NCBI GenBank assembly: GCA_963969595.1
Contig: OZ018408.1
Location: forward strand, 49,539,022-49,603,021
Direction of reading: 5' to 3'
Source: Neckera pumila
Lineage: Eukaryota > Streptophyta > Bryopsida > Hypnales > Neckeraceae
Length of the DNA stretch: 64,000 bases
The stretch's first letter is position 1; every line of letters begins with the position of its first letter. The position numbers were made by a program, and so were the translations under genes. This document shows, piece by piece, positions 36,268 to 48,582 of this stretch. The notes under the pieces were generated by a model. The model saw only the letters and a program-made list of their open reading frames with translations. It was not told the origin of the DNA and did no database searches.

Positions 36268-36272
36268 AGGTT
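36268..36272. repeat. Target-site duplication AGGTT, left copy
   Basis: AGGTT precedes TGTCAAAGTATGC at 36273 and is repeated at 37934-37938. Confidence 0.85.
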
Positions 36273-37933
36273 TGTCAAAGTATGCAAACTCAAAATTGTA
36301 GAAATAGATTAGAATAGGATTAGGATAGAGTCAAAGTTTTCAATTGTTTTGGTAAAATATAGAGAATCCAGTTCAGTTATAGAAAATTGTAGAATAGTAA
36401 TTTCCGGATTACTCAAGATTGTTACCAATGTTATTCCATTACATGGAAGAAGGATCCGGAATCCGGATCCTTCACCGATATGCAATCCGGATGGGTATGG
36501 AATCCGGATAGAATCCGGATTGGTATGGAATCCGGATAGAATCCGGATTGGTATGGAATCCAGATTAATATGGAATCCGGATGGAATTCGGATGGAATCC
36601 GGATTTGGCAATTGAGAGAGTTCCAAATGAAGGGAATTTTGTTGAAGACAAGTTTGAAGTCCGGAAAAGTTTCCAGTTGATCGGATGGGAGCCTTGACTA
36701 ATCTAGTCAATACCCATTCAAAAGACTTCACCAATATGCAGCAACATTCGCCAAGGCGGAAGCAGTGTGAAGAAGGCGCGAAAGGCGAAGTAGTTAGTTA
36801 GGTTGTTTTTACTTAGGATTTGAATTTGAATCCGGAATGGGTTTTCCATGCGTGGGGCCTAGATTTTGGATTCCGGATTTCTAGGAAATCCAGATTTTTA
36901 AGGATAGTTGAGGCCTGGACTTTCCGGGTGTCTCGGATGGTTCTCTGATTAGCTATCCGGATTTCCGGGGGGGGCTTTTTGGCTTTTAGGGTGTTGACTT
37001 TGGTTTTGATTTGGGTTTTTAAAGGCGGGCAAGTTAGTTGCCCTTCATTCCCTCCTAGTTGATATTCATTTGTATTTCATTCCCTTTTCGAAATCTAAAC
37101 CCTCGGGTATGCAGTTTGGCTTTATCAGTGTATCCGGATTGCGTGGACTTGTGGTCTAGGTGTTGGAAGGAAAGGACGGGTGAGGAGGAATCCGGATTTA
37201 GGAGAATACGGTCTAAGTCGAGAGTGTGCTATTGAAATGTTGTTGGATTGTTGACTTAGGAGCTGCGCATTGTGTCTTTAAATTACTACTAGAGTAGTCC
37301 GGATCTGAGTAGCGGGGAAGCGAGTTCGGTTGTCAAGCCGTGCGGAGGTAAGCGCCCGCCCAAAGAAGTTCCCACCTGTCCGGAAGATCTGCCAACCTTA
37401 GAATTCATCCAACCTCTAGAAAGATCACCCCCCCTTATACTTGACTCTGAGATCTGTCGTTGTAGTTAGGGAGAGTGAAGTATTCCTGAGTGACCTGCTT
37501 TCCGGATTTACCATCCGGAAGCTGTGAGGATCCGGATCTTCTCGTCTTGCTACAACCTTTTGAGTACTTGGGTGTTTTTATTTGTGTTTGTTAGAATTGT
37601 AGGAGAACAATGAGTGGTGAGTCCCTACCCCTCTACAAGACCAACAGTGGACCCCCTGATGGTAAAACAGGGGTACAAAAACCAGAGTGTGACTAGACAA
37701 AACCAGAATCCGGACAAGGAAGGATTCCGGATTGGATTCCGGATTGGATTCCGGAAAGTAGTAGCAACCGAAAGAGAGTGAATTGATGAGACGGATTGCT
37801 TGGATGTGTTCTAGAAGAGATCCGGATATCCTTAGTTTGCAATAACATCTGGAATTCCCTGGGACGATAACTTGTGTCATTTTAGCACAACATTGTGGCT
37901 AAAGATACTTACGGCTAGATTGCGCGTACAACA
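36273..37933 (+). mobile_element. Small TGTNR-type element (1,661 bp) nested in element 2
   Basis: It starts TGTCAAAGTATGCAAAC and ends TTGCGCGTACAACA, flanked by AGGTT. The 3' 0.95 kb is like that of elements 1 and 2. The 5' 0.5 kb is different and contains a short GGATTGGTATGGAATCC repeat (36480-36604). There is no long ORF; the body seems deleted between the leader and the ORF end near GGCGAAGTAG (36786). The same small element type makes up 20306-21428 plus 52920-53663. Confidence 0.85.
36480..36604. repeat. Short minisatellite, ATCCGGATTGGTATGGA units
   Basis: Four to five units of about 28 bp built from GGAATCCGGAT and TTGGTATGG. The other small element has the same array, much longer, at 53110-53465. 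Confidence 0.75.
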
Positions 37934-38889
37934 AGGTTGCCCTGGTTTTTGGGCTGCCCTTTGCTGTTTTTAGGCTGTTGACTTTGGTTTTGATTTGGGT
38001 TTTTAAAGGCGGGCAAGTTAGTTGTCCCTCATTCCCTCCTAGTTGATATTCATTTGTATTTCATTCCCTTTTCGAAATCTAAACCCTCGGGTATGCAGTT
38101 TGGCTTTATCAGTGTATCCGGATTGTATTGACCAGTGGTCTGACTGTTGGAAGGAAAGGACGGGTGAGGAGGAATCCGGATTTAGGAGAATATGGTCTAA
38201 GTCGGGAGTGTGCTATTGTAATGTTGTTGGATTGTTGACTTAGGAGCTGCGCATTGTGTCTTTAAATTACTACTAGAGTAGTTCGGATCTGAGTAGCGGG
38301 GAAGCGAGTTCGGTTGTCAAGCCGTGCGGAGGTAAGCGCCCGCCCAAAGAAGTTCCCACCTGTCCAGAAGATCTGCCAACCTTAGAATTCATCCAACCTC
38401 TAGAAAGATCACCCCCCTTTATACTTGACTCTGAGATCTGTCGTTGTAGTTAGGGAGAGTGAAGTATTCCTGAGTGACTTGCTTTCCGGATTTACCATCC
38501 GGAAGCTGTGAGGATCCGGATCTTCTCGTCTTGCTGCAACCTTTTGAGTACTTGGGTGTTTTTATTTGTGTTTGTTAGAATTGTAGGAGAACAACAAGTG
38601 GTGAGTCCCTACCCCTCTACAAGACCAATAGTGGACCCTCTGAAGGTAAAACAGAGGTATAGAAAACCGGATTGAAAGCAGAGACGTAAACCGGATTCCG
38701 GATAGTTTTATGATCCCGATTGTGAAGGAAGCCGGAAAAAGAGTAAGTAAGTGAGAAGAAAGAAAGATAGAAAAGCCGGATAGCTAGAACATACTATATA
38801 AAATCCGGAAATTCCCTAGGACAATATTTCGTGTTATCTTGGCACATTTTTGTGTTAAGGATACTTACGCCTAGATTGCACGTACGACA

Positions 38890-38894
38890 ATTAC
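38890..38894. repeat. Target-site duplication ATTAC, right copy (element 2)
   Basis: ATTAC follows CGTACGACA and matches 33577-33581. Confidence 0.85.
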
Positions 38895-39119
38895 AGTCCT
38901 CAATTCCAAAATTATTATACATAGAAATTTGAATTGAATAAGGTACATGATTATTTTTATTGAATCTGTTTGCTTAATTAGATAATATTCTCTAAATTTT
39001 AAAGCAACCAGGTAGTATTCTATATAATAAACTACAAAAAAATTTAATTTGTAGAACATATCCAATATATTAATATATAAATGGTCCTTTATATGTGGAA
39101 ATGTCAAAGTAACACTCAT

Positions 39120-39497
39120 AAATAATGAAGCTTTTTAAAAATTTTATTTTTGCTAGACTCTAAACTCAATTTTCTACTAAAAAGACTTTGAAGCTCAAAA
39201 CTTTGTAGTGCAAAAATTTAAAGTTAAAAATTATCAAAGTCAAAAAATGTAGTCCCGCAATGTGCTGGAAAACTTGTTTTTTCACTTTAAAAGCAGATAT
39301 CTTGGAATTTGTGCGGTCAGAAATTTTGGAAGTTTTTGTACACACTCTCATAGTAGTTAGGTGTATCATTCTATGGCTACATGTGAGAATTTCAAATTTT
39401 TTTCAATTTTTTTCAATTTTTTTTTTTTCCTATAAAAATGGCAGTTTTGACAAGAAAAGGACATGCATAAAAAGGACCTGGATCCTTCAGGGGTTAA
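39120..39497. mobile_element. AT-rich MITE-like element, partial
   Basis: It ends GGATCCTTCAGGGGTTAAAG, the inverse of the TTAACCCC start, and its body matches 12540-12870. The left end is not found. 38895-39120 and 39500-40520 are AT-rich with no supported feature. Confidence 0.45.
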
Positions 39498-40524
39498 AGT
39501 AGAAGTGTGAAAAAGAAATTTGAACATAATTGAAGTCAGAACTTGTGAGAATGGAATGAGTTTTGTATTATGATCATAGATTTCAAAAATATCAATCATT
39601 TAGAACTTGTTGGACTGTAGTGTTCTTACTATACACTTACGTGCATTTTTGAAATCATTCACATGTAGTATAAGTGCTTAACACGAAATAGATAGCAATC
39701 ACTCCATCTGTCTCAAAATAAAATTGGTGTTTCGTTTGTATTTTACAAAAATACATTGGATTTTTTTTTAAATAGAGGGAGCATTCAATTTTTTAAGATC
39801 ATTTTATTCTGTATTACTTTCAAAAGTTAAAGAATGCATAGTATCTGATGATTGAATTTTTCTTATTACATGGGATTTGTTACAATTACTTCTACAGTCA
39901 GGGGTCTTTGCCATGCAAAAAAAATTTTTTGTTGATTGTCTTGTGCCTCATCATCTTCACAAACTTATCACATATGAATAAATTTAATTACTTCTGTCTT
40001 CCGAACCCAATAAAAATAGGTAAGAAAGGACTATAGATATGTGAGATTTCTAATTTTTAAATTCAAATTTCAGGTCTTCTTTTATAAAATTAGGTCCTCT
40101 ACAAGTCAAAATATAGAACATTTTGTTTTTTAACACCCATGGCTTTTCATGATTTTTGAAGAGTCTTCATGACTTGTACATAAAATTTATGACATTGACT
40201 TCAAGTGTCATTTAAATTTAGATCGTGGGATATTCATTCACTGTAGATCGGATAATTATGTTAAATACGTAATTGGAGTGTTGAGGATAATTCTCATGTC
40301 TGTCTCAATTTAGTGAATTTGTCAATAGGTTTAGGAGTTGACTCAGCGGACCTCTGATTGAGAACTTCCCACTTGTAAGCACTATTGCATGCGTGTTGGT
40401 TGATTTCCAATGAGCCAACTTTGGGGAACATATGTAAATTCAGCAACTTATATGGCAGTACCTATGAATGATTTCAAACTTGGCACTGCACAATAATATT
40501 TTGCATTACAAAGAAGCTTTCGCT

Positions 40525-41000
40525 CTAAAGCTTGACATCAATTCCACCATGGACATTCAAATTATTCCACTTGTGAATGTGCAAAATCTTATGTAGCACC
40601 ACGCTACTTTGTGGAGAAAAATTAGCTCTGTTGCAAGGCTTAGCTTGTAGCTCTCTTATTTGTGAGTGTAGTTGTCCATACATACGTTGATTGTTTTCAG
40701 GTGTGACAATGCGACCTTCAATGATCCATTCGTCACCCTTGTTCAAAATTCCAAGAGCCATGTATAGAAAACAATTGTTGTTTCTTCTAACTTTTTTAAA
40801 TCATTCAAGTCATTGCAAGCAAGGATTTTTAGCCAAGAATATGTACAATTGATACTTTTGTTCAGCAGAATTGAGAAGGAAATTGGTACCTTCCGAGGCG
40901 TGAAGTGCTTGGACGGTGACTAAAATTGGGAAGCCTATACTATTAGTCTTCCAAGGTGCAGCAACAACATGCTCATCAATGGAGACGCAACCCGAACTCA
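40525..41000 (-). pseudogene. Unrecognised gene remnant
   Basis: On the minus strand, 40980-40830 reads VAAPWKTNSIGFPILVTVQ, then GTNFLLNSAEQKYQLYIFLAKNP. After a break, 40761-40525 opens MALGILNKGDEWIIEGRIVT, then MYGQLHSQIRELQAKP. The composition looks protein-like, but stops lie between the two parts. I do not recognise the family. A plus-strand frame at 41567-41827 may be chance. 41000-41560 and 41830-42400 hold nothing I can support. Confidence 0.3.
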
Positions 41001-42399
41001 GTTACGTGCGCCTAATTCGATTTTTGTTTGTTTTTATTTTTACATAAGCCATAGTTTAGCACTTACCATCTTTGCAATGTCCGATTAATTTCAACCTACA
41101 CAACAATCCTTGAACATCGTTTACTTAGTTAAAAGACAGTTAATTTTGGGGAGTAACTGATTAAGCTTAATGTGGATTCATATGAATCACGAAGAGATTA
41201 ATAGTGAGGACGGTAGAACAATCGAAGAACTAAGAATGTTTCGGGTGAGCTTTAGTTTCAAGAAGTAGGGATCCATGTATTAACTTACACGACCCTTGAA
41301 CCATGAGTATTGCATTTATGAACTATGATCAAATCCTTAATTGAATGTTGTTTGGACAAGGTCAATGCATGTGTATTGTGTTTTTTTTTCCTACTTCTTT
41401 GTGTAGCTCTAACATAGAGTGCTCCAAGATGCAAGCATCAGTAGCTAACTGATCATTCTTGCTTTGGCACATGAATGTCAGTAAACATTTCTAAAAGTTG
41501 TTCAGCCCTACTTTGACATCCTAACTTGCAACAAAGAAAATATTAATAAGAAAGGGGAAACAACGATTGTCTAGTACGGCTCTTGGGATTTTTGCAACAT
41601 TAAAAATGGCTAAGTTGTGTCGGGTAGGTATATCCCAGCTTGTAAGCTGTAGTAAGTTTGGTCAATCACCCACAGGCACAAGCATCTCCATTGTGAGGCA
41701 AAAAATGAAGCCAACTATGTGGCCTTCCATGAAAGAAGAGATCACCAACATGAATGATGCTCTTGTACAAATTCACCGTTCAAGAAGCATCTATTATGTG
41801 AAGTCATTCCTAAAGACAAGAAGATAGAAAGGAGAGACCGGCAAAAAATATGTTGAATTGGTACTCTATTGACCTACTGCACTATTCCTATCAAATTTCA
41901 TTAATGTTAATCTTGTTTCCTTATAGCCTAATTAAGTGGTCTTATAAAGTACTTGCGTGGGGTTCATTTCGTTTCCTACAGGCTTTGCACAATTTGTATT
42001 AGAAAATTGCAACAAGGTTGAAGAATGGGTTATTCTTTGAAGTCAATCATCAAGTGGAAAATCCTGAAGGCCATGGCTTGTGAGACTCAGAGTTACCAAA
42101 ACAGCAATTTCTGAATTTTTGACTACAAACCCCGAGCTCTAATTGGGATCCGTAGGGGGAAAACGCAAGAGTTATACCCCTCGAAAAAATGCAGGAATTT
42201 TTTTTTTTCACATATTATTATTATTTTTAATTCTGATTTCATATTTGCAATCAAAGGCCCCAAATTAGCTAGGGGAGGTTTAGGGTTAATCCCTAGACAC
42301 AACTCAAAATAGGGGCAAGATTTTTTGTTTACCCCCACGAATTTATGCATTTTCACCTTGCAGGTCCCAGTTTGAATGCCAGATTTAACATTTTTTGCC

Positions 42400-43117
42400 T
42401 TACACCATTACCCTAAACTTTAAAATGTAGTGTATTACTTAACCTACTCTTTGAACAAATAAAATGTAAATGTGGTATAATGTTTTAGTCGTTGCATTCA
42501 GGAAAGGGCCAAGAAAAGGGTCTACAAGTTTGCGGGCAGTTATGGATTTTGTACACTAAAATAAACTTTGAAGTCCTTTATCTTACTCAATTTTCAATAA
42601 TTAAAAAAAAATAAAAATCCAAGGATGTAGATTATTTATTACAACATTGCCACCATTGGGATCAGCATTTTCCAGTTACATAATTAAATTCTTGACAATT
42701 TTGTATTTTGAATCATTTTCTACTACTATCTATTTACTATTTTTTTCCTATATGTTGTACAGTTTCAAATGAAGTGAAAATTTTCAAGCATGTAGCCAAC
42801 TTGTCTCGGAAAAAGAATCCAGGAAAGCACCATCATTTTGGAATTTTTGTAATCAAAAAGTGAGCTTGTGGAGTGCTGTTGCCCTGTTTTTTGCAGTTCC
42901 AGAAACATGGTTTTAGTAACTTTGAATGCTTATATCTTGCAATCCCGGCGGTGGAAATTCCTGAAATTTTTAGCATATGCTCTCAAGTCACCATACTACA
43001 AGATCCTACGGTTACATGTGCCAAAAATTTTATTTTTTCAAAATTGGATACTTGTACTCAAAATGATAGATTTTGAGCGTTTTCGGTGAGAACATAGTCA
43101 TGGAACTTTAGGGGTTA
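42400..43117. mobile_element. AT-rich MITE-like element
   Basis: It ends TGGAACTTTAGGGGTTA at 43117, the inverse of the family start. 42540-43100 matches 13620-14180 block by block (AATAAACTTTGAAGTCC, CAAGCATGTAG, TATATCTTGCAATCC). The left end is not defined. A shorter relative probably covers 43130-43560, ending AAACTTGAGGGGGTTC. Confidence 0.5.
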
Positions 43118-43611
43118 CATGAAACTTTTTTGCAAAAATGAGTAGCAATCTATGTGGTATAGTCAAGTTGCTATGTTTTTCTTTGCACTGCTTAATTCCA
43201 GATGAATCCAAAAATTTTTAAGCATGTACTAAACTTGTCGAGGAAAAAAAATTCCAGAGAAGCACCATGATTTTGGACATTCATTCATAGGAATGTGGGC
43301 ATTTGAAGTGTAGCACCCTTGTTTTCCAGAGGGCCAAATAAATGCTTTCATTGAATTTCAATGTTGGAAGTTGCAGTCCACGGCTCTACGCGGTGGAAAA
43401 TTCTGAAAATTTTACCACATGTTTTCAGTTCACCATAGTAGAAAACTTTTTGATACATGTGAGGGGAAAAAAAAACTCCCCAAAAATTGGGTACTTGTAC
43501 TTAGAATGACATGTGTTTTGTATTTCGGTGGAAACATATTCATCAAACTTGAGGGGGTTCAATGACTGGTCATCAATTTTTGTTTCCCAAGAGCTTTCAT
43601 GCCTTACCTTA

Positions 43612-43672
43612 AAGACCCCGACCCTGAACCCTACCCTAATCCTGAACCCTATACCCTAACCAAACCCTAAAC
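43612..43672. repeat. Degenerate telomere-like CCCTAAA tract
   Basis: Irregular ACCCTGAA, ACCCTAAT and ACCCTAAA units, about eight in 60 bp, like the plant telomere repeat (TTTAGGG) but imperfect. It lies just before element 3. Confidence 0.5.
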
Positions 43673-43684
43673 CTTTTTGCTATA

Positions 43685-43689
43685 CCTCA
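43685..43689. repeat. Target-site duplication CCTCA, left copy (element 3)
   Basis: CCTCA precedes TGTCGGAACCTG at 43690 and is repeated at 47587-47591. Confidence 0.75.
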
Positions 43690-46600
43690 TGTCGGAACCT
43701 GAAAATCCACTTTTACTAATTTAAAATATAAATGAAGGAATAATATTCTTCTTAGCAATAAATTTTTTCGATTTTAAGATAGTTATAGACCGTCTAATGT
43801 TTAGAACCAGAAACCGGAAGTGGACTGATCAGGAATTGATGTAAAGGCTAACCAAATGTACCAGAAACAAGGAACCGGAGTTCGAATTCGCCTAGACCGG
43901 ATCAGGAAAGGGGTAACAGGAATCGGCATCCAATAGTGACCTACTTAACCCTAGGGAACTACGGGAACGTTCTAATCATTAGTGAACGGAAATCCTAAAT
44001 GGGCAGGTTTAACGGGCAAAGCCTGGATTAGGGGAATCATTAAGAGCAGCTGGGATTGGCTCTCTTAAACCCCATCTGTCCAGAGACTGGTCATATACAT
44101 TTTCCTGCCCTGACTGAAAGTTGTAGCAACGTACACCATTATTGGTTTCCGGTCTGAGCATCAGTATTGGGTTTTGAGTTGACGGACTGCGGAAGAGAGT
44201 GCTTGAGGAACATTAAGTGCAAGAGAGAGGTCTGCTAGCATCCCAGCTTAGTGTTAGTGCTTGCACAATTGAAAGCGGGAGAGAGAGTCGTGAAGACCAC
44301 TCTTTTTCCGATTTCCGAAAGTAGACCGACCGCATTCTAACGGAAGGAGAGATGGCTGCAAGTCAGAGTGGGGGAACCACCATCTCGCTCTGGTGTGTGA
44401 CGCCAAGATTGCCCAAGGAGGAGCTGGAGCTGGCGGAGCTGAAGGAAGACCTGGAGCAGATGGGGTGCACTGGGTTCCTGATCCGACCATGGGACTTCAG
44501 AAGCGAAGCAATAGTGGCGGAATTGAGGTCTGGAGCGCCAACTCGCGCCGCGACCACAATCCGTGCAAAGCCCAAGCGATGGACGGCGGACATGTGGAGG
44601 AAGGTCTATCTATTCAACCAGGAAGGCGAAGGAAGTGCATCCCGGAAATACCAGTATACGGTGGGTAAGTTCCGAAACCTAATTAGTAAGAAAGACGGGT
44701 TCTCAGTCACCGATTGTATCAATCAGAGAGAAAAGCGGTTGTTATAGTATGTCTTGGCCATTCTCAACCCGGAAAGGCCAAGCCGAGTTTCTTTGACATT
44801 GGCCAACACAATATTTGGCGCATTGTCTAGAGACCGGAAAGTAGATTGGGAAGTGGTCATCTAGGACCAAGTACTGAAAATGGTGAATAATGTTGGGAAG
44901 GCCAAGCCCTCCGCCATCTGTCCATTCTTGATTCATCTGTATCATTCTGAGGGGGTGATGACAAAAGATGAAGAAGTAGAGTATGAGGCCGCTGTTGTCC
45001 TGGTAGAGTTTGAAGTTCCGGACTTAAATCTTGAGACAGGAAATGAGGAAGAGTCCTCAAATGAGGGAGATAATGAGAATGAGCAGAGCGAGTTTGAGGA
45101 CGATGAGGATGAGAGTGAGGATGATGATAAGGGTGAGGAAACGAGAGAAAAGGGTCAGGTAGAGAAAGAGCAAACCAAAGATACCAATCCGATCTGGAGA
45201 GACGAGCCGCTAGAGAGAGTCACCCGAGAATTGAACGACTTCAGGACCCGGTACGAGATAGAGCGAAGGGCGATGTAGACCATCTGCATCACAGTGGGCG
45301 CCGTCCACCCAGCTCAAGCCTTAACCCGGGTAATACGGCTTATCCGAGAGAAGGAGAAGAATGAAAACAAGGAAGAATTGGCAAAGCTTTCCGGCCAAGT
45401 GGCCACTCTTAAACAGGAGTTGCGCCAGAAAACAGAAGAGGTGGAGAAGGAGAAAACGTTCTCCAAGCAGACGCGAGACACCATTTCCCAAATCCAGAAA
45501 TTCATCACCCATCCGGGTGAAGTTGTCAACAAGACTAACTTGTTTGACCAACAAGTAATGGTGGAAGGACGACAGCTGCATCAGAAGCTCATACTGGCTA
45601 TGGTGACTTATCACAAGAAGATGGAGTCCACACTAGAGCAGCTGCGAGAAGTGATGCGCGAGGTAAACCCTCAAAGTGATCCTGCACCGAGATCGGAACC
45701 GGATCACGAACTAGTTCAGCAGCCAACAGCAGAGAACAAGGGTAAAGGTGAGACTCCTCACGAGCAACCAGATCTACTTGTACCAGAGGAGCACCAGGAA
45801 GCCAAGACAAGTCAGATGCAGGAACCTGAGGTGGAGATCACCAAAGTCACCAACCCGGATCCGGAGGATGATGAGTTGGAGATCACGACGGTGACGGGAC
45901 CGAATCCAGCAAAGGCACAGGGACTAGAACTGACAACCGGACGAGGAGGGTCCATTCCAGGGGAGAGTACTAAGGTGAAGCAGATGAGTGCCCTCTCACC
46001 CTCCAAGTCTTCTCCCAAGATTCCCGAAAGAAGGTGCAGTTTGGAGATGCAGGGAAGATGACGACCCTGATACAGTCCGTGGTGAAGACAGAGACTGGAG
46101 CTGGTCGCGGCACTTCATCCGGCTCACCGAGTAAGGGCCTAATCAGGAAACCGGCTGGAGGAGATGCAACACCTCAGAGCAAGGTAGCAAAGCCTACTCC
46201 TGTCCCGCATAAGAGAAAGGTTCCTGAGCCACAATTGGCCAAGAAGAAATTCACCAAGGTTTAGGAGGAGGAGGAAGAAGAAGAGGATTACGACTATGAT
46301 GAAGAGGAATCTGGTTTCGACCAGGATTTTGAACCTTATTTGGATCCCGATCAGGCCTTGGCAAAGACCCGAGCGACAAAGGCGAAGGCGGCCAGAGAGA
46401 AGGCCAAAGTCCGGTCCAAACAAACTACCAAACCGCAGACCGGAAAGAAGCCCTTGACCCGGAAGGAACCAGCAAAGGCGGGGTTTTCACCAGTGAAGAA
46501 GATTAGGAAGTAGGTGAAGGTTCTGATAGTGACTGTAGGGCTGCATGCCTAATTTTGACAAGTAGATGTGTAGGTATATTTTTAGTTTAGAAGGAGTTAG

Positions 46601-47586
46601 GACTCAAGTTGATTCCGGATTTTTAGGATCTAAGATCCACTTTTAGTGGAAACTTTTTGACTGTAGCTTAAGTTACCTAAATTTGACATGAAGTTAGGAA
46701 TGAAATGTGTCATTCCATTAGCTGTATTTAGCCTTATGCGCTTTTTGAGTTTGAGGTGTAGTTTAGTATTTAAAGGCGGATTTTAGGTTTGATCCGGGTA
46801 GCATTTTTCATACTTTGTATTCCCAATTTTCTGCAAATGCCGTTGGAGTTTTCCAATTTACAATTGTGAGCTGTACCTTTTAGCACTTGTCCGTGTTATC
46901 ATGAGAGCAGTGAGATCGTGCAGATTTGGGTAAGGAGGAAGTGAAACCCGGATACAGAAAGTATCCAGTCCCTGAAGAGATTGCGTGTTAGACAGGATAC
47001 AATAGGATTTCCTTGCGAGGATTAGAGCTGGCTTTTGTCAAGAAGTATTATAGCTCTCCCATTTTTTCCTGACGCCCCTTCTCTACCTAGGCCGTGGATT
47101 GTCCTGTAGTCTGTCATTGTAGTAATTGTTAGGAGAATCCAGACTTTCTTGCGTGACCTGCTAGCCTGGGTAGCCCATCCGGTCTAGTTGTGAGGACGGT
47201 CTCTTTCTCGTTGTTCTTGTCAAGGTTTTCTTTTCAAGTTTATATCGTGGATCTTCTGACACGTTAAAACTCGGAGGGTAGGAGTTAAGCTTCCTTCCGG
47301 AAGCCCAAAGTTGCAGATCCCTTTTGGTCCAGAGGTTAAACTCGAATTTATTACATATAGTTACATACTCTAGACTAGATATATAATCGAGAAAGGAGTT
47401 TCCGGTTCCGGATTACTGGAGCTGGATCCAGTCTAGACTAGTACTTGGGGTTGTTTTGGGATACCAATTCACTGCATTCCGGCCACTTAGTAGAATTACA
47501 CCGAGATCTCTGCGAAACGATACACGAGTCACTTTAGGGTTCATTAAGGCTTTAGAGAAGGATTTTGTACTTTCTGTGCTACGGCA
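43690..47586 (+). mobile_element. Element 3: 3,897-bp TGTNR-type element, second subfamily
   Basis: It starts TGTCGGAACCTGAAAAT and ends CTGTGCTACGGCA, flanked by CCTCA. The ORF and the 3' region are closer to element 0 than to elements 1 and 2. The 3' part has a TATTTAAAGGCGG box near 46770 and the same kind of pyrimidine-rich zones. No long terminal repeats are found. It lies inside the giant element. Confidence 0.75.
44352..46513 (+). pseudogene. Element 3 ORF: plant transposon-protein-like domain, acidic run, coiled coil and basic tail
   Basis: The ATG is at 44352. The order is as in the other copies: GCTGFLIRPWDFRSE, MWRKVYLF, SVTDCINQREKRLL, SRVSLTLANTIFGAL and FLIHLYH. A long acidic stretch follows (45040-45170), then a coiled coil (45340-45520, with KLSGQVATLKQELRQKTEE) and a Lys-rich tail ending KKIRK and TAG at 46511-46513. 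In-frame TAGs at 44745, 44863, 45276 and 46262, plus a frameshift near 46025, disable it. The domain order suggests a gag-like or DNA/RNA-binding role rather than an enzyme; that is inference. Confidence 0.65.
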
Positions 47587-47591
47587 CCTCA
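47587..47591. repeat. Target-site duplication CCTCA, right copy (element 3)
   Basis: CCTCA follows CTACGGCA and matches 43685-43689. Confidence 0.75.
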
Positions 47592-47799
47592 AAAACCTGA
47601 CCTGACTATGTACAGTCGTACAACACTTGGATTCCTTCCGTTACTTTTTATGTAGCCGCTGATGGATTTAACTTTTACTGACAATAGTTTCTGGGAAATG
47701 GGATCTTTTTAGTGCGCTTGAAAAGCTGTAAAGAATGACATATCAATTGTTCAGCCGAAACTGGAATTGGAAGATTCTACGTCGTCAGCATTGAATGCT

Positions 47800-48545
47800 T
47801 ACAGCTGCCAGCGGTAGTGAAAAGTGCCTATCTATTTTTATATGGCCTTGAAGACAATTGTTTGAAAATCTTGTGTACATTCCCTCGCCTACCTTCCCAC
47901 GTACCGTTCTCACTCTCACCGTCCCGCAGTTGTCCATCAATCCGTTTCTCTGCCGGCAATGGGGTTCCATCATCTCTTTCTCGTTGTCGCCGCCCTCATT
48001 CTTAGACCTCCTTTACTTCTCGCAATATGTCTCATTTCCGTGCTTTTAGAGCTCTTTCCATTTGATTTCTTGGGCTCTAGCTCATCTGCATTTTGATTTC
48101 GTAGGAGCCATTGCTGCAGTATCACTTCACGAATTCGGGGTCTGTTTTGTTCGCTGCTTTGGTTCACGAGATTCTGGGTATGCAGTAGTTCTTCTTGTAT
48201 TCTCAACCGGAGGTGTCCCTTTCTTGCATTATACATTTTATTCTTCACAGTGCATTCCTTGCGCCCGTGTTGAGATGGATCCTTCTTCCAATCTCTTCTG
48301 TGCATTTGCAGTATTCGATGTCACAAATCATGAAGTTATCATGTAGCTGGGTTGTAGGAATTTTATGATTTCTTCCTGCATTGCGATTGATGTTTGCGAT
48401 GTTTCAGATTGGTTCGGATTTTCTGTTGTTACTTGTGATGAACCCTTGCACCAGCGTCTACAGGCAATTGGGTTGCTTACGGTACCCTAAGAATGCAAGA
48501 CAGCCCGACATTGTCGCTGAAATTCCCGGGATTGAATCTGATGAA
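47800..48545 (+). promoter_or_regulatory. Possible promoter and 5' leader region
   Basis: Pyrimidine-rich DNA resembling a plant 5' untranslated region (CGTTCTCACTCTCACCGTCC). An ATG at 47959 opens a 30-codon hydrophobic, signal-peptide-like peptide (MGFHHLFLVVAALILRPPLL). No downstream exon could be joined. It is on the same strand as the transposase-like gene at 49293 and might be its first exon; the evidence is weak. Confidence 0.2.
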
Positions 48546-48582
48546 CTATAAAATATGACGCCCCGTAAAATGCAAGATGGAC

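Larger units (their letters stand above)
33582..38889 (+). mobile_element. Element 2: 5.3-kb TGTNR-type element carrying a nested small element
   Basis: It starts TGTGGGAGCACGCAATG, ends TTGCACGTACGACA and is flanked by ATTAC. Without the nested 1,661-bp insert and its 5-bp duplication it is 3,642 bp, matching element 1 (3,631 bp). The layout is also the same: a 484-bp leader, one long ORF and a 1.1-kb 3' region. The nested insert carries its own copy of the 3' region, so the last 0.95 kb looks tandemly duplicated (36976-37933 and 37939-38889). No long terminal repeat is found. Confidence 0.85.

Noticed and set aside
33582..38889. Standard LTR retrotransposon (TG...CA ends, 5-bp duplication, gag-like ORF)
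   Set aside because: I compared the 5' 480 bp with the 3' non-coding part and found no direct repeat. The duplicated 0.95 kb at the 3' end is explained by the nested small element. No reverse transcriptase, protease or integrase motif is present.
43612..43672. True telomere or interstitial telomere array
   Set aside because: The CCCTAAA units are irregular and few, so it is only telomere-like.
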